A stretch of 23,871 bases of DNA from JBMFLE01 sp049971355 (GTDB lineage: Bacteria; Patescibacteriota; Patescibacteriia; UBA2591; UBA4787), in the NCBI GenBank assembly GCA_049971355.1, contig JBMFLE010000004.1, forward strand, positions 1 through 23,871, read 5' to 3'. The translations under genes were made by a program, and so were the position numbers. Shown here in pieces: positions 14,553 through 22,700 of this stretch; position 1 is the stretch's first letter; the number at the start of each line of letters is the position of its first letter. The notes beneath the pieces were generated by a model. The model had not been told where the DNA came from, did not search any database, and saw only the letters and a program-made list of their open reading frames with translations.

Positions 14553-15251
14553 ATGAAAAAATTGGTAAAGAAAATTGCTGTTATTTCTTTAGGCGGTTCA
14601 ATTGTTACCCCTGGTCCTTGTCAGATTAACAAGAAATTTTTGAAAGCATTTCGTCAGACAATTTTAGATTGTTTAGAAAAAGGTTGGCGGTTTGTCATTA
14701 CCGTTGGCGGTGGTAAAACCAGTCAAGTTTACAATGAAAGCGCAAAAAGAATTGTTAAAGTAAAAAATAAAGATTTGGATTGGCTGGGTATTGCGACAAC
14801 AAAATTGAACGTCGAACTTTTAAGAGTAATTTTTGCCGATAATGCTTATGAGAAAGTAGTTGCTAATCCGAAGATTAAACTTAAAACTAGTAAACCAATT
14901 ATTATTGCTTCTGGCTGGTTGCCAGGTTGTTCAACTGATAAAGATGCTGTTTTATGGGCGGAAAATGTTAAGGCTGAAATGGTGATTAATTTGAGTAATA
15001 TTGATTATGTTTACAATAAAGATCCAAATAAATTTTCTCAGGCCAAGCCATTTAAGAAACTTTCTTGGAATGAATATCGAGATTTGATTGGCGGGAGATG
15101 GGAACCAAGAATGAATGTGTCTTTTGATCCAGTTGCGGCTAAAATTGCCCAAAAAATTGGTCTAAAGGTAGTGATAATGAATGGTCTGAGATTAACAAAT
15201 TTTAAAAATTTTTTGGCTGGTAAAAAATTTATTGGCACAACCATCGGCTAA
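14553..15251 (+). CDS. pyrH: UMP kinase, archaeal-type amino acid kinase family
   Basis: This 232-residue protein has the amino acid kinase fold with the marks of UMP kinase. These are ISLGGS at 11-16 (phosphate binding), GGGK at 52-55, GWLPGCSTDKDA at 121-132, NLSNIDYVYNKDP at 146-158, and DPVAAKIA near 192-199. The length and the PGCSTD and SNIDxVYxKDP blocks resemble the shorter archaeal type more than E. coli PyrH. It would convert UMP to UDP with ATP in pyrimidine nucleotide synthesis. The ATG at 14553 was chosen over the TTG at 14547 because AAGGGA (14541-14546) is a well-spaced Shine-Dalgarno sequence for it. It stands between the pilin region and a small membrane-protein operon, with a palindrome 55 nt upstream. 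A related carboxylate kinase cannot be fully excluded. Confidence 0.8.
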   Translation: MKKLVKKIAVISLGGSIVTPGPCQINKKFLKAFRQTILDCLEKGWRFVITVGGGKTSQVYNESAKRIVKVKNKDLDWLGIATTKLNVELLRVIFADNAYEKVVANPKIKLKTSKPIIIASGWLPGCSTDKDAVLWAENVKAEMVINLSNIDYVYNKDPNKFSQAKPFKKLSWNEYRDLIGGRWEPRMNVSFDPVAAKIAQKIGLKVVIMNGLRLTNFKNFLAGKKFIGTTIG

Positions 15252-15263
15252 AAATCTTATGAG

Positions 15264-15291
15264 TTGTTTTCTTTTTTTGGTTTGTTATAAT
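15264..15291 (+). promoter_or_regulatory. Promoter of the 44-aa protein / PH-domain operon
   Basis: TTGTTT (15264-15269), 16 nt, and TATAAT (15286-15291) preceded by TGT form an extended -10 promoter. The predicted start is near 15298, about 34 nt before the ATG at 15332. Confidence 0.6.
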
Positions 15292-15331
15292 TTAAGAGAA
15301 TGGAAAAGATAAATTTTAAATCTATTGATTT

Positions 15332-15466
15332 ATGTCAAAGAAGCGATTACCGAAAAGTTTGCGTAAGTTTATTCGTTCTGCCAAAGCCCGGATTAGGCGA
15401 GAAGTTTTAGATTTAGCCGAGCAAAAAAGGCAAATTGACGAATTATATAAAAATTTGATAAAATGA
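15332..15466 (+). CDS. Small basic protein of unknown function (44 aa)
   Basis: A 44-codon gene starts with MSKKRLPKSLRKFIRSAK and continues through an arginine-rich helix to a Leu/Gln/Lys-rich helix ending DELYKNLIK. The first half carries many Lys and Arg residues, so the protein is strongly basic and probably binds nucleic acid or an acidic surface. That is inference. Support for it being real comes from its extended -10 promoter 34 nt upstream and from the exact 4-nt overlap (ATGA) of its stop with the start of the next gene at 15463. I have the impression that similar short proteins occur in other Patescibacteria, but no function is known to me. No Shine-Dalgarno sequence is visible. A 36-codon frame from 15300 overlaps it and is judged to be a shadow. 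Confidence 0.7.
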   Translation: MSKKRLPKSLRKFIRSAKARIRREVLDLAEQKRQIDELYKNLIK

Positions 15467-15738
15467 TATCTATGACCATTCCACTTCAAATTTTTCTTTA
15501 CCTCTATTTTGTCTTAGCTGGTTTGGTGGTTTTGTTCTTTTTGGCTAATTTTTATCATTTGGTTCGTTTCGGGGTTTTAAATTTTAAAACAGTTTTTGTT
15601 TCTTTTCTTTTTTTAGCCGGTCTGGTTATTCTTGGTTATTTTACTTATCAATATCTAATTCAAGTTAATTGGCAGGAGCCGATTACAATTTTTGGCGGAT
15701 TTCATTTAGAAAAACCTAAAATAGAATTACCTTTTTAA
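15463..15738 (+). CDS. Small two-helix membrane protein of unknown function
   Basis: This 91-residue protein has two hydrophobic helices, at about 9-30 and 42-62, joined by a short basic loop (YHLVRFGVLNFK). It ends in a polar tail. No known motif is visible. Its ATG overlaps the stop of the 44-aa gene by 4 nt, and a PH-domain gene follows after 8 nt, so the three genes are one operon. A second in-frame ATG at 15472 could also serve. The operon arrangement suggests the three products work at the membrane together, but nothing in the sequence says how. Confidence 0.75.
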   Translation: MISMTIPLQIFLYLYFVLAGLVVLFFLANFYHLVRFGVLNFKTVFVSFLFLAGLVILGYFTYQYLIQVNWQEPITIFGGFHLEKPKIELPF

Positions 15739-15746
15739 GAATTTTT

Positions 15747-16289
15747 ATGGACCCATTATATCAATTATTACAACTTGGTTTAACTGAACGGGTGATTTTG
15801 TATTTACGTCGTCATTGGTTTGTTTTTTTAAAGAAATTATTGACTTTTATTATTGAAGCAATTGTCCCGGTTTTAATCTATCTTGGTTTGATTAATTTTG
15901 CTCCTGATATTTTTAGCAATCAGTCATTAATGGTAATTTTGGTTTTAGCCGTTAGTTTGTACTATTTATTTATTTGGGTAATTCTTTTTTACAATTGGCT
16001 TGATTATTATTTAGACATTTGGGTTATCACTGATAAACAAGTGATAAATGTTTATCAAAACGGTCTTTGGAATCGAGCGGTTGCCCGTCAACCATTAGCC
16101 AATATTCAAGATGTGATGGCTGAGGAAAAGGGTATTTGGCCAACCTTGTTTCATTTTGGCAATATTAAAATTCAAACTGCTGGTTCGGAAGGGCATTTTA
16201 TTTTATCAGAGATCCCAAATGTTTTTGAGGTAGCGGCTAAAATTAATGACTTAGTCAAATACGCACCAAAAGATGGTTTGAAGAAGTAA
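15747..16289 (+). CDS. Membrane protein with bacterial PH-like domain (YdbS/bPH2 type)
   Basis: This 180-residue protein has two membrane helices at about 28-50 and 58-84, followed by a cytoplasmic-type domain at about 88-172. The domain opens with WVITDKQVINVYQNGLWNR and continues ARQPLANIQDV, then FHFGNIKIQTAG. This is the pattern of bacterial PH-like (bPH_2) domains found in YdbS-like proteins (xVTNxRLxxxxGLxxR, then IQDV). The biochemical role of such domains is unclear; membrane organisation or stress sensing have been suggested for relatives. It is the last gene of the 15332-16289 operon. The rpoBC promoter begins 10 nt after its stop. Confidence 0.82.
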   Translation: MDPLYQLLQLGLTERVILYLRRHWFVFLKKLLTFIIEAIVPVLIYLGLINFAPDIFSNQSLMVILVLAVSLYYLFIWVILFYNWLDYYLDIWVITDKQVINVYQNGLWNRAVARQPLANIQDVMAEEKGIWPTLFHFGNIKIQTAGSEGHFILSEIPNVFEVAAKINDLVKYAPKDGLKK

Positions 16290-16298
16290 GGGATTGGC

Positions 16299-16342
16299 TG
16301 TGGATAACTTGAGTTGACAAATTTTTCAAAATAATTTAAAAT
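16299..16342 (+). promoter_or_regulatory. rpoBC promoter with upstream DnaA box
   Basis: A perfect DnaA box complement TGTGGATAA (16299-16307) lies within GGCTGTGGATAACTT (16296-16310). Three bases later comes the -35 TTGACA (16314-16319), a 17-nt spacer and the -10 TAAAAT (16337-16342). The start is predicted near 16349. The same 15-mer stands 3 nt from the -35 of the dksA-like promoter. Confidence 0.75.
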
Positions 16343-16348
16343 AAAAAA

Positions 16349-16489
16349 CAAATAGTTAAGAGGTCCCTTTTTGGGGAATGACTAAGCGAACATTTTCGCT
16401 TTTTGATGTCAAAAACTTAAAGACAATTTAAATTTTTAGAACCTCTCGTTTTAATCGAGGGGCAGGTTTTTTATTCAAATTTTAATAAT
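16349..16489 (+). ncRNA. Structured rpoB 5' leader, candidate attenuator
   Basis: The roughly 140-nt leader can form hairpins TCCC/GGGA (16364-16377), AAGCGAA/TTCGCTT with loop CATT (16384-16401), and an A/T-rich stem at 16411-16437. All are enclosed by AGAGGT (16359-16364) pairing with ACCTCT (16441-16446). The same ACCTCT is needed for the terminator stem downstream, so the two folds exclude each other. No known riboswitch or ribosomal leader family was recognised. Confidence 0.55.
16440..16473 (+). terminator. Intrinsic terminator inside the rpoB leader
   Basis: CTCG (16445-16448) pairs with CGAG (16456-16459) and AACCT (16440-16444) with AGGTT (16464-16468), leaving a GGGC bulge. Alternatively CCTCTCG pairs with CGAGGGG over 7 bp. 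A run of six T follows at 16467-16472. It lies downstream of the rpoB promoter and upstream of the ATG. Confidence 0.65.
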
Positions 16490-19400
16490 ATGCGTCTTTT
16501 TCTTAAACCTTTTAAAATTATCCCCCTACCTGATTTAGTTGAAATACAAAAAATTTCTTATCAGTGGTTTTTGGAAAAAGGAATTAAAGAATTACTTCGA
16601 GAATTTTCGCCAATTGAGGATTTCGTTGGTCGAAATTTGGAATTGTATTTTATTGATTGTCATTTAGATGAGCCAAAATTTGATGAAAAAGTGAGTAAAG
16701 CTCGTAATTTAACTTATGAAGCAACAATTAAGGTTAAAACTCGGTTAATTAATAAACAGACTGGTAAAAGAGTTGAACAAGAAGTTTATTTTGGCGACAT
16801 CCCTTTAATGACCGAACGCGGCACTTTTATTATTAATGGTATTGAAAGAGTAGTCGTTAATCAATTAATTAGATCGCCTGGCGTTTATTTCACTCGAGAA
16901 CCTATTCGCGGGCGATTTTTTTATGGGGCAAAAATTATTCCTGAACGAGGAGCCTGGCTTGAGTTTGAAACCGATGTCAATCATGTTATTTGGGTCAGGA
17001 TTGACCGTCAGAGAAAGGCAGTGGTCACTTCGCTTTTAAGAGCCTTTGGTTATGGCAGTGACCAGGAAATTATAGATTTATTTAAAAAAGTTGATCTTGA
17101 CCCGGATGTAAAATATATTGCTTCTTCGATTGAAAAAGACCCAGCTGCTTCCCAAGAAGAGGGACTAATTGAAATTTATCGTAAAATTAGGCCAGGTGAA
17201 TTAGCCACACCAGATAATGCCAAATCATTGATTCAGGCTATGTTTTTTAATCCGAATCGTTATGATCTTTCGCCAGTTGGTCGTTATAAAATAAATCAAA
17301 GATATAAGTTGTTAGCCGAACAAGGTAAATGGCCATTCGGGACAAAAATTTCAGAGACTACGGCTCGCGTTCTTCGGCCAGAAGATTTAGTAGCGATTAT
17401 TTCTGAAATTATTCGACTTAATATTTCTCAAGACGAACCAGATGATATTGACCATTTAGCCAATCGGCGAATTAGAGCAGTTGGCGAATTAGTTCAAAGT
17501 CGGATGAGGGTTGGAATAATGCGTCTCCAAAGAATTATTAAGGACAGAATGAGTACCCTTGAACCTAAAAGTTTGACTCCTTCACAATTAATTAATCCTC
17601 GACCAGTGATTGGTGTGATTCGTGAATTTTTTATGTCATCTCAGCTTTCCCAATTTATGGATCAAGTTAATCCTTTGTCAGAACTTGAGCATAAAAGAAG
17701 AATCACTGTTGGTGGTCCTGGTGGTTTAGCTAAAGAAAGGGCTGGTTTTGAAGTTCGCGATGTTCATCGCACTTTTTATGGTCGAATTTGTCCAATTGCT
17801 ACCCCTGAAGGCCCTAATGTTGGTTTAGTTAGCCATTTGTCCTGCTATGCTCGATTGAATGAGTATGGATTTATTGAAACACCCTATTTTCGAGTTAAAA
17901 ATGGACGGATAACTGAGGAAATAGTTTATCTTAATGCTTTGGAAGAAGAGAGGCACATCATTACCTCAACTTCGACCTTAATTGATAAAAAAGGTAATAT
18001 TATTGAACCCCGAGTTGAAGCTAGAATTTACGGCCGACCCGGTTTTTGTTCACCTAAAGAAGTTGAATTTATGGATGTAGCGCCAAATCAAATTATTTCA
18101 GTTGCTACTTCTTTAATTCCATTTCTTGAGCATGATGATGCAGTGAGAGCCTTAATGGGCACCAATATGCAACGCCAGGCAGTACCTTTAATTAAACCTG
18201 AGGCACCTTTAGTTGGCACTGGTATTGAAGACAAGGTTGCTAAAGATACCGGTCACTTAATTATTGCCAAAGAAGATGGAATAGTAACTGAAGTCGATGC
18301 CCGAGAAATTAAAGTCCGTTCTCGTCAAGGCAAAATTACTAGTTATCAATTAGAAAAATTTGTTCGTTCTAATGCTGATACCTGTTTTAATCAAGTCACT
18401 ATTGTGAATAAGAATCAGCTAGTCAAAAAAGGAGATGTTTTGGCTGATGGTGCAGCTATGGACCACGGAGAATTGGCTTTAGGTTGCAATGTTTTGGTAG
18501 CATTTATGCCCTGGGAGGGAGGCAATTATGAAGATGCAATTTTAATTTCTTCAAGATTGGTTAAAGATGATGTTTTTACCTCGATTCATATTGATGAACA
18601 TATTGTTGAGATTCGGGAAACAAAACTCGGACCAGAAATGATTACCCGCGATATTCCTAATGTTGGCGAGGATAAACTAAAAAATTTAGATGATGAAGGC
18701 ATTGTTTATGTTGGGGCTGAAGTAAAGTCAGGTGATATTTTAGTTGGTAAGATAACTCCCAAAGGCGAAACAGAACTTTCGGTTGAAGAGAAATTGCTCC
18801 GAGCTATTTTTGGCGAAAAAGCAAAAGATGTTCGTGACTCCTCACTTTATCTTGAACATGGTGAACATGGTAAAGTAATTGGCATCAAAATTTTTTCTCG
18901 CGAAGAAGGTGATAAGCTGCCAGTTGGCGTAATTAAAGCGGTCCAAGTTTTAGTTGCAAATTTAAGAAAAGTTCAGGTCGGTGATAAATTAGCTGGTCGG
19001 CATGGCAATAAGGGTGTAATTTCAAAAATTATTCCTGAAGAAGATATGCCATTTTTACCCGATGGTACACCAATTGATATTATCCTTAATCCTTTAGGTG
19101 TTGTTTCAAGAATGAATCTTGGTCAAATTTTAGAAACCCATCTTGGTTTGGCGGCTCAAAAACTTGGCTATAAAGTTGCTTCGCCAGCTTTAGCTGGCGT
19201 TCCAGAAGAAATTATTAAAGAAGAATTGAAGAAAATTGGCTTTAATGAGTCAGGCAAAACTATACTTTATGATGGTCGAACAGGTGAACCATTTAAAGAG
19301 CCAGTGACCGTTGGTCAAATTTATATGATAAAATTAAATCATATGGTTGAAGATAAGATTCATCAAAGATCAATTGGACCATATTCTCTAATTACTCAAC

Positions 19401-19705
19401 AACCATTAGGCGGAAAAGCCCAATTCGGTGGTCAAAGATTTGGCGAAATGGAGGTTTGGGCTCTTGAAGGGTACGGTGCTGCTTATACCCTTCAAGAAAT
19501 GTTGACAATTAAATCTGATGATGTGCCTGGTCGGACAAGGGCTTATGAATCAATTATTCGCGGCGAACCGATTAAAGAATTTAGTTTGCCGGAAACATTT
19601 AATGTTCTGTTAAGAGAATTGAGAGGGTTAGGATTGAATACTGAATTGATAAAAAATGGAAAAGTTATTGAAGTAGAAAAGCAGCAAAAGAAAAATAAAA
19701 TTTAA
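16490..19705 (+). CDS. rpoB: RNA polymerase beta subunit
   Basis: This 1071-residue protein is colinear with the core of RpoB but shorter than E. coli RpoB (1342), lacking the large lineage-specific insertions. Landmarks are PLPDLVEIQK near the start, GTFIINGIERVVVNQLIRSPG in the protrusion, and the rifampicin region SSQLSQFMDQVNPLSELEHK around 383-402. Further on are RAGFEVRDVHRTFYGR and TPEGPNVGLV, GDKLAGRHGNKGV, and the C-terminal GGQRFGEMEVWALEGYGA. The rifampicin-contact position equal to E. coli S531 is T406 (RRITVGGPGG), and I572 is replaced by valine. The usual upstream rplJ-rplL genes are absent here. The gene has its own promoter and a structured leader. The ATG has no Shine-Dalgarno sequence. 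rpoC follows after 46 nt of AT-only-like repeats. Confidence 0.98.
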   Translation: MRLFLKPFKIIPLPDLVEIQKISYQWFLEKGIKELLREFSPIEDFVGRNLELYFIDCHLDEPKFDEKVSKARNLTYEATIKVKTRLINKQTGKRVEQEVYFGDIPLMTERGTFIINGIERVVVNQLIRSPGVYFTREPIRGRFFYGAKIIPERGAWLEFETDVNHVIWVRIDRQRKAVVTSLLRAFGYGSDQEIIDLFKKVDLDPDVKYIASSIEKDPAASQEEGLIEIYRKIRPGELATPDNAKSLIQAMFFNPNRYDLSPVGRYKINQRYKLLAEQGKWPFGTKISETTARVLRPEDLVAIISEIIRLNISQDEPDDIDHLANRRIRAVGELVQSRMRVGIMRLQRIIKDRMSTLEPKSLTPSQLINPRPVIGVIREFFMSSQLSQFMDQVNPLSELEHKRRITVGGPGGLAKERAGFEVRDVHRTFYGRICPIATPEGPNVGLVSHLSCYARLNEYGFIETPYFRVKNGRITEEIVYLNALEEERHIITSTSTLIDKKGNIIEPRVEARIYGRPGFCSPKEVEFMDVAPNQIISVATSLIPFLEHDDAVRALMGTNMQRQAVPLIKPEAPLVGTGIEDKVAKDTGHLIIAKEDGIVTEVDAREIKVRSRQGKITSYQLEKFVRSNADTCFNQVTIVNKNQLVKKGDVLADGAAMDHGELALGCNVLVAFMPWEGGNYEDAILISSRLVKDDVFTSIHIDEHIVEIRETKLGPEMITRDIPNVGEDKLKNLDDEGIVYVGAEVKSGDILVGKITPKGETELSVEEKLLRAIFGEKAKDVRDSSLYLEHGEHGKVIGIKIFSREEGDKLPVGVIKAVQVLVANLRKVQVGDKLAGRHGNKGVISKIIPEEDMPFLPDGTPIDIILNPLGVVSRMNLGQILETHLGLAAQKLGYKVASPALAGVPEEIIKEELKKIGFNESGKTILYDGRTGEPFKEPVTVGQIYMIKLNHMVEDKIHQRSIGPYSLITQQPLGGKAQFGGQRFGEMEVWALEGYGAAYTLQEMLTIKSDDVPGRTRAYESIIRGEPIKEFSLPETFNVLLRELRGLGLNTELIKNGKVIEVEKQQKKNKI

Positions 19706-19751
19706 ACCTTAAAATTAATAATTAATAATCAATAATTAATAATTAATTTAT

Positions 19752-22700
19752 ATGTCACTTCCGGGTTCAAGTAAAACCTTAATTCTTCCAACCGAGAGAG
19801 CTCAACCAATGATTGATTTTGATGCTCTCAAGTTACGTTTGGCTTCGCCGGAAGAAATTCTCTCCTGGTCACATGGCGAGGTTTTGTTTCCAGAAACCAT
19901 TAATTATCGCACCCAAAAACCGGAGCGCGATGGTTTATTTTGTGAGAAAATTTTTGGTCCGGTTAAAGATTGGGAGTGCGCTTGCGGAAAATATAAAAAG
20001 GTTCGTTATCGAGGGATAGTTTGCGATCGTTGCGGCGTAGAAGTAACCCGTTCTTTGGTTAGACGGGAGAGAATGGGTCATATTAGTTTAGCTGCGCCAG
20101 TAACTCATATTTGGTTTTTAAAGGGTGTACCTTCACGTATCGGTTTACTTTTAGATCTTTCAGTCCAAACTTTAGAAAAAGTAGTTTATTTTGCTGAATT
20201 TATTATTACTAATGTTAAAGAAGAACTTAAAGAGGAAATTTTGAATAAATTAGAAAAGGAATTTAAAGATAAAAAGAAACAAATTAAAAAAGAATATCCA
20301 GCTAAATCTTCAGAATATAATAAAAGATTGCAAGATTTGACCCGTCAATATCAGATGGTCAGAAGAGAGGTTGAGGAGATCCGGATAGGTCAAACTCTTT
20401 CGGAAATTAAGTATCATGATCTTTCACTTAAATTTGGTCATATTTTCGAGGCTGGTATTGGCGCGGAAGCAATTTTAAAAATGTTGGAGAATCTTGATTT
20501 GCCAAAATTATCTAAAATTTTAACAAAAGAGAAAAGACGAACTCTTAATCCGGCCAGGAAAAAGAAAATTATTCAGAGATTAAAATTGATTAATAATTTA
20601 ATTGCCAATAAAATTAAGCCGGAATGGATGGTTTTAAAAGTTGTTCCAGTCATTCCCCCAGATCTTCGGCCAATGGTTCAACTTGATGGTGGCCGTTTTG
20701 CTTCTTCGGACTTGAATGATCTTTATCGCCGGGTGATTAATCGCAATAATCGTCTAAAAAAGTTAAAAGAACTTAATGCGCCTGAGGTAATTTTACGTAA
20801 TGAAAAAAGAATGCTTCAGGAGGCAGTTGATGCTTTAATTGATAATGAAATGAGATCAGGTAAAACTGTGATTGCTTCAACTGGCCAACGTCGACCATTA
20901 AAATCATTAGCTGACATTTTAAAAGGAAAAGAAGGTCGATTTCGTCAAAATCTCTTAGGTAAAAGAGTTGATTATTCTGGTCGTTCAGTAATTGTGGTTG
21001 GCCCTTATTTAAAATTAGATCAGTGTGGTCTACCAAAAGTTATGGCCATTGAGCTTTTTCGACCATTTGTGATTAGTCAATTAATAAAACGCGGTATTGT
21101 TCATAACGTTCGAAGCGCTAATCGTTTCATTGAAACTGGGGCTAAAGAAGTTTGGGATATTCTAGAAGAAATTACTAATAATTCCTATGTTCTTTTGAAT
21201 CGGGCACCAACATTACATCGACTTTCTATCCAAGCCTTTCGGCCAGTTTTAGTTGAAGGTAAGGCGATTCAAATTCATCCTTTAGTTTGTCCAGCTTTTA
21301 ATGCTGATTTTGATGGTGACCAAATGGCAGTTCATCTACCAATTACTGAACAGGGATTAAGAGAGGCTAAAGAAATTATTCTTTCAACCAAAAATTTACT
21401 CAAACCGGCTATCGGTGAACCGATTGTTACTCCGTCAAAAGATATGGTTTGGGGTGCTTATTATTTAACTTTGATTCGAGATGATATTAGTCGACCAGAT
21501 AACCAAATAAAAATTTTTGCCAATGAAGATGAAGCGGTTTTAGCCTATGAAATCGGTAAAATTTCTCTGCAGGAAAAAATTAAAGTTAATTATGATGGTC
21601 AATTAAAAGAAATTAGTGCTGGTCGAATTATTTTTAATTCAATTTTGCCAGCTAATATTTATCAATTAGACAAAGTGGTTGATAGAAAAGTCTTAAAAGA
21701 TATTGTTGTTCAATGTTTAGAAACATATGGCCGAGAGAGAACTGTTGTTTTACTGGATGATATTAAAGAATTAACTTTAAAGTATTTAACCCAATCTGGT
21801 CTTTCTTGGGGAATGGATGACCTGACAACTTTACCAGGTAAAGAAGAAATCATTAAAGAAGCTGAACGAAAGGTTGATGAGATTCAAAAACAGTACGAAA
21901 TGGGTCTTTTAGCTGAAGATGAGAGATATCTTAAAAATATTGAAAATTGGATGAAGACCAAAGATATAATTACTGACCTTTGTCGTAAAACACTTAATCG
22001 TTATGGTCCAGTTTTGACTATGGTTGAATCTGGCGCTCGCGGTTCTTGGACTCAGCTTACTCAAATGCTTGGAATGAAGGGTATTGTTTCTTCGCCAATT
22101 GGACGATTAATTGAGTTGCCAATCAAAAGTTCTTATAAAGAGGGATTTAACGTTTTGGAATATTTTATCTCTACCCACGGTGCTCGAAAAGGTGTTTCCG
22201 ATACTGCCTTAAGAACAGCCAGTGCTGGTTATTTAACTCGAAGAATGATTGATGTGACCCAAGATGTGGCTATCAGGGAAGAAGATTGCGGAGATAAAGA
22301 GGGTTTGATTTTAACTAAAGAAGAATCAGAAGAAATGGGAGAGAAATTATCTTCTCGGCTTTGGGGCCGAACCGTCGCTGAAACTATTATTGATCCAAAA
22401 ACAAAAAAAATAATCATTAAAAGTGGTGAAGTAGTTGATACTAATAAAATGAGAGAGTTAGAAAAATTAGATTTAAAACAGGTGAGAATTAGATCAGTCT
22501 TAACCTGTAAAACACGAAGGGGTCTTTGCGCTAAATGTTATGGCTATGATTTAGGTTTTAATGAAATAGTAAAAGTAAATACACCGGTGGGAATTGTTGC
22601 CGCTCAAAGTATTGGCGAACCGGGTACTCAATTAACTTTAAGAACATTTCATACTGGCGGTATTGCTGGTCGAGATATTACTCAAGGTTTACCACGAGTT

